From assembly GCA_025361365.1 (NCBI GenBank), contig JANYAM010000126.1, positions 1 through 33,445 of the forward strand: a DNA stretch of 33,445 nt, read 5' to 3'. A program made the position numbers and the translations under genes. The notes under the pieces were generated by a model that was given only the letters and a program-made list of their open reading frames with translations, was not told where the DNA came from and ran no database searches. Within the stretch, counting starts at the first letter, position 1. The number at the start of each line of letters is the position of its first letter. Source of the stretch: Opitutus sp. (GTDB lineage Bacteria; Verrucomicrobiota; Verrucomicrobiia; Opitutales; Opitutaceae). Shown piece after piece: positions 8,641 to 17,612 of this stretch.

Positions 8641-9867
8641 TCAGGCGAGGGCGCGCGCCACGGCGGCAAGCAGGCGGGGGGTTTCGCGTTCCCAGCAGAA
8701 TTCGCGCTCCGCCGCGGCGCGGGAGGCGAGCTGGGTCGCGCGCAGGCGGCGGTGGTCGCCGAGCAGGGCGTCGAGCCTGGCCGCATACTCCGTGGTCTCG
8801 TGGGCGGTGATCAGCAGACCGCAGTCGGGTGCCGCCGCCATGACTTCCTGCTGGCCCGCCGTGTCGGTGGCGATGACCGCGAGCCCGGCGTTCATGTATT
8901 GCAGGATTTTATTGGTGATCGTGATGTTGCGGTTCAACGGCCAGCGGGGCTCGAGCGCCAGCCCAATGTCGAACTCGGCCAGTTTGAACGGCAGCACCTC
9001 GGGCGTCACCAGCGGGATGAAATGCACGTCGCCGCGCCGCGCCTCCGGCAGCCGGGCCAGCAGCTTCTCCCGGTAGCCCCCGCGCTCGTCGCCGAGCAGG
9101 TAGACCTTGCTCGGCTGCGTGGTGCGGGCCCACGCGGCGAAGAAAAGCTCCAGGCCACGGCCCGGGCCGATCGTTTGCGAGAACCAGATGAAACTCGGGG
9201 CGCCGGTGCAGGCCGGCTGGTCCACCCGGCTGCGCGGCTGCAGCGGGAAGCTGTTGCGGATGACAATTGGCGGCGGGCAATGGTAGGCGCCGGTCAGTGC
9301 GTCGGCCATGCTCTGCGCGGTGGCGGAGGAATAGGCCGCATGGCGCAGCGCGAATTCCTCGGCGTAACGGAGCAGTTTGAGCGGGCGGCTCTGCCGGTCC
9401 GCGTAAAGCAGGTCCTCGGAATACCAGTCCTCCACGTCCACGGCGACACGCCGGCCGTCCTGGATGAGATGCTGGGCGGCCCAGATGGGAATCTCCGTGT
9501 GGACAATGGTCAGGTCGGCGGGAAAACCGCGGGCGAAATTGAGGAGCGCGGACGCCGGACCGAGGGTCTGCGCCGTCTCAATCTCCAGCTCGCTGCACAC
9601 GCGGCGCGCCACCCAGGTGGCGCCGCGCTGGAAGAAATCCGCCAGGCGGGCGCGAGGGGAGTCGGCCGCGTAGTCGAGGGTGATCCGTTTGACCGGCAGC
9701 CCACGCATCAACTCGCGGTCCATGCGCTCGAACCGTTCCTGCACCGAGACGCTCATGACGGTCACGTCGTAACCCGCCGCACCAAGCGCAGTGGCCTCCT
9801 TGAGCACGCGCGGGTTCCGGCAGAGGTGCGAGGCCGTCAGGATGAGAATGGTCCGGGGCGGGGTCAT
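8641..9867 (-). CDS. Glycosyltransferase family 4 (divergent)
   Basis: 408 residues. The opening TILILTASHLCRNPRVLKEA is characteristic of GT4-type enzymes with an N-terminal SxHLxRNPRxxKEA motif. The donor domain starts near APSFIWFSQTIGPGRGLELF and contains LALEPRWPLNRNITITNKIL followed by YMNAGLAVIATDTAGQQEV. The latter is the usual nucleotide-sugar loop (G-x-P/A-V-I-A-T-D-x-x-G) of this family. The ATG at 9867 overlaps the stop of the upstream methyltransferase by 4 bases. It is expected to act in the cytoplasm as one of the assembly glycosyltransferases. Specificity is unknown. Confidence 0.88.
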   Translation of the reverse strand: MTPPRTILILTASHLCRNPRVLKEATALGAAGYDVTVMSVSVQERFERMDRELMRGLPVKRITLDYAADSPRARLADFFQRGATWVARRVCSELEIETAQTLGPASALLNFARGFPADLTIVHTEIPIWAAQHLIQDGRRVAVDVEDWYSEDLLYADRQSRPLKLLRYAEEFALRHAAYSSATAQSMADALTGAYHCPPPIVIRNSFPLQPRSRVDQPACTGAPSFIWFSQTIGPGRGLELFFAAWARTTQPSKVYLLGDERGGYREKLLARLPEARRGDVHFIPLVTPEVLPFKLAEFDIGLALEPRWPLNRNITITNKILQYMNAGLAVIATDTAGQQEVMAAAPDCGLLITAHETTEYAARLDALLGDHRRLRATQLASRAAAEREFCWERETPRLLAAVARALA

Positions 9868-10565
9868 GGGACGGCCGAACCAGGCGTGGCTTCGACATAG
9901 AGCGATTCACAGCACCGGGCGGGTGTGTCAATCAACAGCCGCGGATCCGCCCCTGCGCCGAAGCGACAGCGGGTCACCTGGGCGAACCCGGCGGCCCCGA
10001 GCAGCTGCGCCAACAGCGGGAAATCAAAGATGGTGCGGTGGCCGAAGAGCGACTCGCGATCCTGGTAGAAGATCCGATTCACACTGACCATGGGTGTCCA
10101 GCCGGGCTGCCGGCGCTCGGCTGCCTCATAGGGGAAGGACTGCGTGTTGTCGCCTTCCCGCTGCCGCACATAGGTCTGCAGGTAGAGTTCGCCGTCGGGC
10201 ACGACGATCCGCGCCGTGCCGTCGGGCCGGAGCACCCGCCGGATCTCGCGCAGCAGTTTCGCGGCCCGCTCCGGCGGGAAATGCTCGAGGCAATGCTCGC
10301 TGAACACGCCGCGCAGCGAACCGTCGGCAAACGGCAGCCCGCAGCCGATGTCCCAGCACAGGTCGACGCCGGGATGCCAGAGGTAGTCGAGGTTTATGAA
10401 CCCGGCGTGGGGGTTGAGCCCGCAGCCGATGTCGAGGTAGACGGCGTCGCGGACCCGCGGGCGGCGGAGCTGGAACCGCCGGTTGCGGATCAAACGGCCG
10501 ACGACGGCCTGGACCTTGGCGTAGGAGGTCAGCGGGCGGCGAAAAGAAAATTTGCTCAACGGCAT
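9864..10565 (-). CDS. SAM-dependent methyltransferase (COG4627-like)
   Basis: 233 residues from the ATG at 10565 (MPLSKFSFRRPLTSYAK). The open frame continues upstream to 10694, but that part lies inside the preceding GT2 gene. SAM motif I is YLDIGCGLNPHAGFINLD, an arrangement typical of predicted methyltransferases that sit in glycan clusters. It continues with GCGLPFADGSLRGVFSEHCL and FPPERAAKLLREIRRVLRPD, the canonical post-motif helix and strand (VLRPDGTARIVVPDG). It starts 7 bases after the GT2 stop. It probably methylates a sugar or a chain terminus, and in ABC-exported O-antigens terminal methylation can cap the chain. That role is only a possibility here. Confidence 0.87.
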   Translation of the reverse strand: MPLSKFSFRRPLTSYAKVQAVVGRLIRNRRFQLRRPRVRDAVYLDIGCGLNPHAGFINLDYLWHPGVDLCWDIGCGLPFADGSLRGVFSEHCLEHFPPERAAKLLREIRRVLRPDGTARIVVPDGELYLQTYVRQREGDNTQSFPYEAAERRQPGWTPMVSVNRIFYQDRESLFGHRTIFDFPLLAQLLGAAGFAQVTRCRFGAGADPRLLIDTPARCCESLYVEATPGSAVP

Positions 10566-10572
10566 GGGCGGG

Positions 10573-11517
10573 TCAGCGGCCGAGGTAATGCTTGAGGCGC
10601 CACACGTTTTTCCACCCGAGGACGCGGGCCAGCGCGGTGGTCTGCGGTCCCATCGGCGGCGGGCCGAGTGTGCTGCCCCCGAGCGCGGTGACACGGGCGT
10701 CGGCCTGTTGCATCAAACCGGCCGGCGCGGGAAAGAAATCGTGGATGAAGCGCTGGAAATAATTGGCCGCCGCGCGACGGGTGCGGGGCGAGTCCTCGGC
10801 GGCGAGCAGATGGTCCGTGATCAGCTCCAGCGAGTGGAATTGTGAGCGCCTGGCCCGCTCGCCCCGCTGCTGGCTGAGACTGCCGGCCAGGCCCGAGCGG
10901 TAGTAGCTGCGGCCGACCGGGCAAAACACCATGTTGGCGCCGGCCAGCGCCACGCGGCAGAAATATTCGCCGTCGTCGTTGAGGGACAGAGACTCGTCCC
11001 ACGGGCCGGCGCGGTCCGCGACGGCGCGCGGCACGAGCCAGGCGCTGGGATGCATCATCGCCCCGGTATCGCCGGCGAGCACCAGGAAATCAACCGGCGC
11101 GAAATCACGAAAGACCGCCGCGTCCACGAATTGCGCGGCGGCCGGATCGGACGCGAAACGCCCCCAGGTGCATGTGGCCAGCGTGCCGGCGGGCTTGACG
11201 CGCAGCAGCTCGACCTGCGCCGCAATCTTGTCCGGCGAAATCAGGTCGTCGGCGTCGAGGAACTGGATGAACTCGCCGCGCGCCTCCCGCAGGCCGCGGT
11301 TGCGCGCAGCGCTCGCCCCGGCATTGGGCTGGTCGATGACGCGGACGCCGCGGCCGGCAAACGCCTGCGCTAACTGCAGACTGCCGTCCCGTGACCCGTC
11401 GTTGATCACGATGATCTCGAGGTTCGCCCACGTCTGGGCCAGCGCCGACTCCAGCGTTTCGCCCAACCAGCGCTCCGCATTGTAGCTGGGGATGAGGATA
11501 CTGACGAGCGGGGGCAT
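10573..11517 (-). CDS. Glycosyltransferase family 2
   Basis: 314 residues with a full GT-A fold of family 2. Strand 1 is PLVSILIPSYNAERWL (3-18), the nucleotide-binding acid lies in IIVINDGSRDGS (35-46), the DXD-type motif is FLDADD (86-91), and GASAARNRGLREARGE is the typical helix before it. An in-frame TAG stands three codons before the ATG at 11517, which fixes the start. The gene follows the only sizeable gap of the operon (71 bases, 11518-11588). It uses an NDP-sugar to extend a lipid-linked saccharide. The sugar is unknown. Confidence 0.95.
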   Translation of the reverse strand: MPPLVSILIPSYNAERWLGETLESALAQTWANLEIIVINDGSRDGSLQLAQAFAGRGVRVIDQPNAGASAARNRGLREARGEFIQFLDADDLISPDKIAAQVELLRVKPAGTLATCTWGRFASDPAAAQFVDAAVFRDFAPVDFLVLAGDTGAMMHPSAWLVPRAVADRAGPWDESLSLNDDGEYFCRVALAGANMVFCPVGRSYYRSGLAGSLSQQRGERARRSQFHSLELITDHLLAAEDSPRTRRAAANYFQRFIHDFFPAPAGLMQQADARVTALGGSTLGPPPMGPQTTALARVLGWKNVWRLKHYLGR

Positions 11518-11588
11518 GCGGGGGCTCTAGCGGCGCCGGCGCAAAGCGCGGGATTTTCCGGACACGGTGAGGGCGATGGAAACCGGGT

Positions 11589-12524
11589 TCATGGCGCGGA
11601 GGGGAAATCGCGCCGCCAGTTTTCCTGGAAATACCAGCGCTTAGAGTTCGCGACGTAATGGTGCATGACCGCGCGGCATTCCCTGATCTCGGGGCGCGTG
11701 GGCAGGGTCACATAGTCGGCGGCTGGCGCAATGGCGCAGGGGCGGTCTGCTACCAGCATCGCAATGAGCGCCTGCTCGAGGTAATAGCTGGTGCGCTCCC
11801 GGGCTATCAGCGTGGCACACCAATGCTCCAGTCGCTCCCAGTCGAGTTCGCTGCTGTTTAATCCGGTCAGCCCGACGTTGACCAAGTCTGCGACGGGGGC
11901 GTCGGCCAGTTCATTCATGAGCGGACGGGAGTAACCATACGACGTCTCGCAGTCCACGGCGTGCAGCGGACGGTCCGGCGTGGCGAGCCAGTCGAGCAGG
12001 ATTTGCGGGCGCCGAAAAAAGAGGAGGTCGGAATCCAGCACGAGTTTCCAACCGGTGCCGCCGAGGTGAGGGTCGATGAGTTTGCGGATGTTCGGGTAGT
12101 TGAGCCAGCGTTCGCGCAGCGCCGGATAGCGGGCTGCGGGGAGGAATTCATCCAACCGGGCGACGGTTGCGGAGCGGTCCACGAAGCGGGTGGCCGGGAA
12201 GAGCCGGACCAGGGGGGCCTGAAATTCCCCGGTCAGCGAACCATCATCATAGATGACCGGCTTTAGCGGTCGTCCGGAATGGCGGGCCAGGGTCCAGAGG
12301 CAGAACGCGGTCTGATACCAGAAGCGGCGGCCGGTGAGCAGGTGGAGTTCCAGCGGCATGCCGGCCGCGGGCGGCAACCGCGGCAGCGTGTGCGCCGCCG
12401 CCTCCATTGCCTGGCGGCCGCACTCGGTGCGGCGTTCCTGCCACGGGCCGCCGTTGCGCAGCGAGTCGCGCATCTGCGCGACCGGCGTGTGGTAGAACTT
12501 GAGGAGAAACTGGCCAGGGGTCAT
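11589..12524 (-). CDS. GT-A-like glycosyltransferase with DSD motif
   Basis: 311 residues that I cannot assign to a named family with certainty. The core looks like a GT-A nucleotide-sugar enzyme: LELHLLTGRRFWYQTAFCLW at 59-78 resembles the first strand and helix, KPVIYDDGSLTGEF at 88-101 the second strand, and KLVLDSDLLFFRRP at 160-173 carries a DXD-type DSD (164-166) expected to bind the metal and diphosphate. The C-terminal part contains NVGLTGLNSSELDWERLEHW and MHHYVANSKRWYFQENW, with His and Tyr residues often seen in GT8-like proteins. It overlaps the similar-sized gene at 12521-13411 by 4 bases (ATGA). The two may work as a pair. A sugar-transfer role is inferred. Confidence 0.7.
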   Translation of the reverse strand: MTPGQFLLKFYHTPVAQMRDSLRNGGPWQERRTECGRQAMEAAAHTLPRLPPAAGMPLELHLLTGRRFWYQTAFCLWTLARHSGRPLKPVIYDDGSLTGEFQAPLVRLFPATRFVDRSATVARLDEFLPAARYPALRERWLNYPNIRKLIDPHLGGTGWKLVLDSDLLFFRRPQILLDWLATPDRPLHAVDCETSYGYSRPLMNELADAPVADLVNVGLTGLNSSELDWERLEHWCATLIARERTSYYLEQALIAMLVADRPCAIAPAADYVTLPTRPEIRECRAVMHHYVANSKRWYFQENWRRDFPSAP

Positions 12525-13411
12525 GGCAACGGAGTTTGCCCGGGCGTCTCAGGCTTGGCCTCCGCCCGGGCCGCCGTCAGGGACCGCTCCTCCTGCGTCC
12601 AATGACTGGGGGCCTGGGCGGTTCCGAAATTTCCCCCAGCCACGCGCAGCCCGCGGACCAGCAACCGTACCAGCTGGCGGAGCCAGAGTTTCCGGCCCGC
12701 GAACCCCGCCACGGGACCCAACCCGGGAACGTAGGCGCGGGCTCCGAGTTGCGCATTCAAATCGCGGCTCAACGCAGGAAGATCGCCCCGCCCGTGGACG
12801 AGCCGCACCTGCCACATGACGTAGTTGGGGGTGAGCGCGAGGAAGTGGAATTCGCTGGGGAGCGGGGCGACGCGCGCGGGGCCGCGAAAGGCGGACCAGC
12901 GAAAGGCCGGCTGGTCGGACACAAAACCATGGGAAGCGTGCAGCCGCTGGTAGTCCGCCCGCCAGGACTGGAAAAAAGCCGCCGTTGCGGCGGTGCGCCG
13001 AAACGCGATGACGCCGGTGTTGAACTCGGAGAAAGCCCCGGGCACGCCGGGCAGCTGGTAGTGCAGCCCACGGAGGGTTTCAGGGGTGGCGGCGAGGTCA
13101 TGGGTTTCGAGCACGTCGAACAGTTCCGAAAGATCGCCGCTGACATGTGTATCCGTATCGAGGAAGACGCAGCGCTCAAACGGCGCTTCCCAAGCCAGCA
13201 GCTTGTCGATCGGCCGGTGCTGGACGTCGGTGCGCACCAGCACTGTGTCGAAGAGATGCGCGGCATCCAGGGGCGGCGCATCGGTGACCAGGGCGATCCG
13301 GGCTGCCGGCATGGCGGCGCGCAGGGAGGCGGCCGATAAGCACGCCTCGGCGATATAGCGGGCTCCGGTCGCCACGTAGACGAAACCGCGGGACTGGTTG
13401 GGCGGGTTCAT
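12521..13411 (-). CDS. GT-A-like nucleotide-sugar transferase with DTD motif
   Basis: 296 residues from the ATG at 13411, which overlaps the methyltransferase stop as ATGA; another ATG at 13420 would add three residues. The protein opens with RGFVYVATGARYIAEACLSA, as in glycogenin-like and related GT-A proteins that begin with VATGxxYxxxAxxSAxSLR. RCVFLDTDTHVSGDLSELFD at 80-99 holds the DXD motif (DTD 85-87). GAFSEFNTGVIAFRRT matches the conserved FNTGVIAFR region of such enzymes. The C-terminal 100 residues are basic and may touch the membrane. The closest functional description is a putative nucleotide-diphospho-sugar transferase. The substrate is not recognisable. Confidence 0.75.
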   Translation of the reverse strand: MNPPNQSRGFVYVATGARYIAEACLSAASLRAAMPAARIALVTDAPPLDAAHLFDTVLVRTDVQHRPIDKLLAWEAPFERCVFLDTDTHVSGDLSELFDVLETHDLAATPETLRGLHYQLPGVPGAFSEFNTGVIAFRRTAATAAFFQSWRADYQRLHASHGFVSDQPAFRWSAFRGPARVAPLPSEFHFLALTPNYVMWQVRLVHGRGDLPALSRDLNAQLGARAYVPGLGPVAGFAGRKLWLRQLVRLLVRGLRVAGGNFGTAQAPSHWTQEERSLTAARAEAKPETPGQTPLP

Positions 13412-14148
13412 TGCGGCCATAGTACGGTGATGCCGTTGCTTCGTTCTGTGGCAAACGTGGCCACGCGGAACCGGTCCTTGCGTTCATAGACGGCGCGACG
13501 CACGCCGGAGGCGGAGAGAGAGTCGTGCAGCACAAGGCAGCCGCCGGGGTTGAGGCGCGCACCGTAATGGTCGATCTCCTGCAGCGTGCATTCGTAATCG
13601 TGCGAGGTGTCGATAAAGACGATGTCAGCCTTGGCCGGGAGCGCCGATTGGACCGCGGGGTCGGTTGACATGCCCTGGTGGGGCTGCCCCTGGGCCTCGA
13701 GTCCCAGACGGCGGAGATTGGCGCCGGCCGTGTCCAGATAGCGCCGGTCATAATCAAGGTAGTGCACACGGCCGGCCGGATTGGATTTGGCCAGCGCAAG
13801 GGCGATGTGCGCGGTGGACCAGCCGACGAAGCAGCCGAGTTCGATGACCACGGCGGCGCGCCGCGCCGCGGCCAGGCGGCCCAGGAAGCGGCCGACTGAG
13901 GGTTCGGAGGACCAGCCGGCGGCATAGGCGTCGGCGGCGGTGAAATCCGCTTCGCGCAACACGGAGAAATCCGGGCCGGAGAGCGGCGAGCCCGTGGCCA
14001 GCGCGGCGAACTCGAAGGGCTCCACGTCGGCGCAAACATCCCTGATGCTGAGGCCGTATTGCTCGGCCATGGCTACAATGTCGGTGTAGATAAAGCGGCG
14101 CATGAGCGCCGTGCGAAGGAGGCGGAGGCGGGCGGAAATGTTACTCAT
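13408..14148 (-). CDS. Class I SAM-dependent O-methyltransferase (Methyltransf_24 type)
   Basis: 246 residues. Motif I is VVIELGCFVGWSTAHIALAL, the E-L-G-x3-G-x-S-T form typical of the macrocin/caffeoyl-CoA type O-methyltransferases. It is followed by VHYLDYDRRYLDTAGANLRR (strand 2 acid), IVFIDTSHDYECTLQEIDHY (metal- and substrate-side region with D and H) and LNPGGCLVLHDSLSASGVRR. The ATG at 14148 overlaps the GT2 stop by 4 bases. The product probably O-methylates a sugar of the repeat unit in the cytoplasm. Small-molecule substrates cannot be excluded. Confidence 0.87.
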   Translation of the reverse strand: MSNISARLRLLRTALMRRFIYTDIVAMAEQYGLSIRDVCADVEPFEFAALATGSPLSGPDFSVLREADFTAADAYAAGWSSEPSVGRFLGRLAAARRAAVVIELGCFVGWSTAHIALALAKSNPAGRVHYLDYDRRYLDTAGANLRRLGLEAQGQPHQGMSTDPAVQSALPAKADIVFIDTSHDYECTLQEIDHYGARLNPGGCLVLHDSLSASGVRRAVYERKDRFRVATFATERSNGITVLWPQ

Positions 14149-15068
14149 GGCGGGGAAAGGCTGATGCGGCCCTCGAAATGTCCGCAGGCACCCTGCCAGC
14201 GGATCCGGGCGGCGGGGGAAGACCAGGCCCGGTGGGTGAACCAGGCCTTGGCCTGGCGAAGGTGCGCGCCGGCGGCGGTGAGCGGCGGCCAGGGGTTGGC
14301 GTCATACCGGGCGAGAACCTGCATCCAGGATTTCTGGATGCCCCGGTTGAGCCGGGCGAGATAACCGGCCTCGAGCCGGCCGGCGGGAATGAGGTGGGTG
14401 AGCACTAGCTCGGGAAAATAACCGACATTCCAGCCGGCTTGCATGATGGAGAGCACAATGTCGTTGTCCCCGCCGGAAGTGAGTTCCGCGCCCCGGCGGT
14501 CGGTGAGGGAGGAAGCGGCCTGCGCCAGCCAAGGCCCGATGGCGGCGCGACGCAGTGCCATGCCGGCGCCGATGGGCGCGAAATCGGGATAGACATTATT
14601 GATTGCACCGGTCGGGCGCAGGCCGGTGGAAAGGAGCGGGGCCGACCCCAGGTCGCGCAGGGCCAGCAAGGCATGGAACTCCGCCGTCCAGGTGGGCGGC
14701 GGAGCGGCGAATTCCGGCAGGGATTTACCGCCGAGCGCACCAACCTTCGGGTGCGCGGCAAAAAGCCGGAGGACATCAGCCAGGTAGCCCGGCGCGAGCA
14801 CATTGTCGTCGTCGACCAGCACAATGAATTCCCCGCGAGCCTCGTCCAGACCACGGCGGCGAGCGGTGGTGAGGCCGAGCTGGGGTTCGCGGACGATGCG
14901 AAGAGAGGCGGGACCACCCGCGGTTGCGCCCACGGGGGGGGCGGAAGCGTTGTCCACCAGCAGCACTTCCCACTCGGTTGCGAGCAGAGTCTGCGCGTCC
15001 AGGCCGGCGAGCGTGCGTGCGAGGCGCGTGGGCTCGGGGTTGTGCGTGGGAATGATGACAGTGAGCAC
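14145..15068 (-). CDS. Glycosyltransferase family 2
   Basis: 307 residues if translation begins at the GTG at 15068 (MLTVIIPTHNPEPTRLARTL), 8 bases after the previous stop. The open frame extends to 15224 but would overlap the upstream GT2 gene by about 150 bases, and nothing in that part looks like a GT2 N-terminus. Key elements are VLLVDNASAPP (35-45), the helix LTTARRRGLDEARGEFIVLV, and the DXD region VDDDN (85-89). The later GGDNDIVLSIMQAGWNVGYF matches the ED/ND acceptor-site helix of family 2. It is one of two tandem GT2 genes. The sugar is unknown. Confidence 0.9.
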   Translation of the reverse strand: MLTVIIPTHNPEPTRLARTLAGLDAQTLLATEWEVLLVDNASAPPVGATAGGPASLRIVREPQLGLTTARRRGLDEARGEFIVLVDDDNVLAPGYLADVLRLFAAHPKVGALGGKSLPEFAAPPPTWTAEFHALLALRDLGSAPLLSTGLRPTGAINNVYPDFAPIGAGMALRRAAIGPWLAQAASSLTDRRGAELTSGGDNDIVLSIMQAGWNVGYFPELVLTHLIPAGRLEAGYLARLNRGIQKSWMQVLARYDANPWPPLTAAGAHLRQAKAWFTHRAWSSPAARIRWQGACGHFEGRISLSPP

Positions 15069-15076
15069 AGCAGGGG

Positions 15077-16084
15077 TCAGCCGCGGTTGCGCCAGCGCCG
15101 GGCCATCGTGGCGAGCGCGGGCGGGATCCATTCCCGCCAGCGCAGCGGCGAAGGATGGGCGCGGGGATCCTGTCGCAACCGCTCCGGGGCCAGGCCGGCG
15201 GCCACCAGCGGGCCGTGGCACCACGGGGCGGTGTAGTAGGCGAGGAGGTAGGGTTGCAGTTCCGCGGGATGATTGGCGAACAGGGTCTCGAGCGCCGCAC
15301 GGACATCAAGGCCACCCTGCCGCGCGAGCGCCAGGATCCGGTTGGTTGTGCCTGTCATCCAGCGGCGGTGGGCTGCGTCGTCGAATCGTTTGATATCCTG
15401 CGCGGCGTGCTGGCGCACGAAAAGTTCCGGTTGCGGGTGATACAGCAGAAGTCCGTGGCGGCTGAGCTCGGCCGTCAGATGGCGGTCGTTGTCCATCGGA
15501 TTATCCAGCTGGTAGATCGGCGCGGCCGCGCGCAGGGCCGTGGCGCGGGCGACCAGCGAGGAGTAATGGCCCAGCGCTCCGCCGAGCGTGGCCAGGAGCA
15601 CCTGCGGATGCGTGAGCGTCCAGGTCGTGGTGTCGATCAGCGGCCGGCCGGTAACCGCCCAGAAGAGCCCGTTGTCCTGTTGGCCGACCACGCTGGATTG
15701 TTCGCCGATCACGCACCAGTAGCCGCCATAGCTGACGGCCGCCTCCGGTTGCCGATCCAGGGCGCCCAATGCGCGCTCCAGGTGACCGGGCCGCCACCAG
15801 TCGTCATCATGCAACACTGCGGTGTAAGCCGTGCCATGGTCGTGGCTGAACAAAGTGTGCGCATGCTGCAGGGTGCTGAGGCGCGGTTCACGCATGACAT
15901 GCTGAATCGGCAGATCGGGAAACCGGGAGCACACTTCCCGCGAACGGGGGTCGCCCAGATTTTCGGAGACGATCACCTGGGCGATGCGTGCGCGGCCGGT
16001 CTGCCGGTGCACCGATTCCAACGCGGTCCGCAGCGTGTCCGGCCGGCCGGCGGTCGGAATCAGGATGGTGAGGTCGCGCGTCAT
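15077..16084 (-). CDS. Glycosyltransferase family 2
   Basis: 335 residues with a family 2 GT-A core. The opening is TRDLTILIPTAGRPDTLRTA, the nucleotide-contact strand IAQVIVSENLGD occurs at 34-45 (with SEN in place of the more common NDGS), and the DXD-type motif is LHDDDWWRPG (91-100). RLSTLQHAHTLFSHDHGTAY takes the place of the usual N-x-G-x-x-x-A-R-N helix, so the enzyme is a little divergent. The ATG at 16084 lies 16 bases after the stop of the GT39-like gene. The C-terminal extension ends with a basic tail (ARRWRNRG). Confidence 0.9.
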   Translation of the reverse strand: MTRDLTILIPTAGRPDTLRTALESVHRQTGRARIAQVIVSENLGDPRSREVCSRFPDLPIQHVMREPRLSTLQHAHTLFSHDHGTAYTAVLHDDDWWRPGHLERALGALDRQPEAAVSYGGYWCVIGEQSSVVGQQDNGLFWAVTGRPLIDTTTWTLTHPQVLLATLGGALGHYSSLVARATALRAAAPIYQLDNPMDNDRHLTAELSRHGLLLYHPQPELFVRQHAAQDIKRFDDAAHRRWMTGTTNRILALARQGGLDVRAALETLFANHPAELQPYLLAYYTAPWCHGPLVAAGLAPERLRQDPRAHPSPLRWREWIPPALATMARRWRNRG

Positions 16085-16100
16085 GCCATTGCTCCGGGGT

Positions 16101-17612
16101 TCAGCTGGCCGCCGGCTCGGCCACGATCAGGGTCAGGTCGGCTTCCTGCCAAGCGACACCGGCCGGCCGGCCCTGGCGGGAGATTTCGGCGACGGCCTGA
16201 TCGAACACGGCTCGGAATTGCTGGAGATAGTAATCGTTCCGATAGACCACCAGCACGCGGCTGCGGCGGTCCAGCCCGGCGAGCCGGCGTTGCAACTTCG
16301 CCAGCTGGGGTGCGGCCTCCATGGTTTGATCGAACAACAGGAGTTCGGTCCCCGCGGGTGGGCAGCGATAGGCCGCCAGGCTGTAATCCATCGCACGGAA
16401 AACCACCAGCAGGTCGCCTGGCCGGCAGCCGGCGTTCGTGGCGGCGGCGAGCCCTCGCAGGCCGGCTTCCGGGAGGACGGCGCGGCGCGCTCCGGGTGTG
16501 GCCGCGAGGCTGGCATAGATCACAACCGCCGCCGCCGCCAGCGCGCGACGCCAGGCCACCGGATGCGTGCCGATGCCCCGGGCCAGGCCCGCCACAAAAA
16601 GCATTAGGCCAGGCAGAAGTGTGCGCGCCATGATCACGTGTTCGAAGACACATGAATAGGCGATGACGGTGGCGGAATAAATCAGGGCCGAGGCCAACAG
16701 CGTCCAGGCCAGCGGATCGCCTTGACGGCGGTTCCAAGCTGTGGCGGCGGCAAAGATGGCGGCGGCCAGCGCCAGGCCCAGCACGGGCCAGCCATTTCCG
16801 GGTGCATGCCGGGCCGCGGCATCGGCCAGCCATTGCACTTCTTCCCAAGAGACTGCATCGCGTAAGGCGCGGCCGACCGCCGCGGCGTCCGCAGGCATCC
16901 ACCAACCGCCGCCCAGGGTTTCCGGCGGGGTGATGAAATAATATTTGAACCACAACGCCAGCAGGCCGGATGGCGCCAGGGGCAGGAGGGCGGCAATCCA
17001 CGCCCGCGGGGGAAGGCGGTGGACTGGCCAGAACAACAGGGGGGCGAGGGCGAGCAGGAAGAAAACGGTGATCAGGTGCGTGGCGGCTGCCATCATGAGC
17101 ACCAGGCAAAGGGCGACCCGGGTGCGCAGATCAGCCGCCTCGCGAAAAATACTCACGGCGAGAACGAGGGCGGTCGCGAGCAGCAGGAAGAGCAGCGCGT
17201 AGGATCGCAGTTGCTGGGAAAAAAGCACAAACCCCGGCAGCGCGGCGATGGCCGCGCCTGCGACCACCGCGGCCGCCGGTGTTTTGCGGAAGGAACCGAT
17301 GGCCAGGGCGAGCAGCCCGAGGCCGCAGCCCACGGAAAACAGCCGCAGGGCGGTGAACGAAGGCGTGATTTTTTGCACCAGCCGCACGGCGAAATAATAG
17401 AAGGGGGGATGAACGTCGTGCTTCGCGGTGTTCCAGAAGTCCGGGGCGGCGGATTGGGCGACGGTCCACGCCTCGTCAACGGTGAGGCTGCGCCCTAGTC
17501 CCAGGAGGCGGAGACCGAGGGCGGCACTGATCAGCAGGATGAGCGCGCAGACCTGGTAACGGACGGAACCGAAACGGGAGCCGGGGGCCGGCGAGGTCGG
17601 CAATGAATTCAC
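16101..17612 (-). CDS. GT39/ArnT-like polytopic membrane glycosyltransferase
   Basis: 503 residues with about ten to twelve membrane segments in the first 380 residues and a soluble tail of about 110 residues, the layout of the PMT_2/ArnT family (GT-C fold). The first periplasmic loop holds LTVDEAWTVAQSA (43-55), with the acidic pair D46-E47 expected in catalysis, and HDVHPPFYYFAVRLV (65-79), the family motif HPP-(F/L)-Y. These enzymes use polyprenyl-phosphate sugars and work on the periplasmic side. Here it may add a side-branch sugar to the polymer or to a lipid anchor. The start is GTG at 17612, overlapping the acetyltransferase stop as GTGA. Confidence 0.85.
   Translation of the reverse strand: MNSLPTSPAPGSRFGSVRYQVCALILLISAALGLRLLGLGRSLTVDEAWTVAQSAAPDFWNTAKHDVHPPFYYFAVRLVQKITPSFTALRLFSVGCGLGLLALAIGSFRKTPAAAVVAGAAIAALPGFVLFSQQLRSYALLFLLLATALVLAVSIFREAADLRTRVALCLVLMMAAATHLITVFFLLALAPLLFWPVHRLPPRAWIAALLPLAPSGLLALWFKYYFITPPETLGGGWWMPADAAAVGRALRDAVSWEEVQWLADAAARHAPGNGWPVLGLALAAAIFAAATAWNRRQGDPLAWTLLASALIYSATVIAYSCVFEHVIMARTLLPGLMLFVAGLARGIGTHPVAWRRALAAAAVVIYASLAATPGARRAVLPEAGLRGLAAATNAGCRPGDLLVVFRAMDYSLAAYRCPPAGTELLLFDQTMEAAPQLAKLQRRLAGLDRRSRVLVVYRNDYYLQQFRAVFDQAVAEISRQGRPAGVAWQEADLTLIVAEPAAS

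Noticed and set aside
7691-9076. Long plus-strand open frame across the methyltransferase, PIG-L and GT4 genes
   Set aside because: It is antisense to three clear protein families and has low-complexity composition typical of the reverse strand of GC-rich genes. Similar antisense frames at 3196-4512, 5983-7353, 22403-23896 and 28431-29924 were dropped for the same reason.
11518-11588. The 71-base gap as an internal promoter, and the GCGCCGGCGC palindrome at 11533-11542 as an operator
   Set aside because: No -35/-10 pair is recognisable, and such a short GC palindrome is expected by chance in this base composition.
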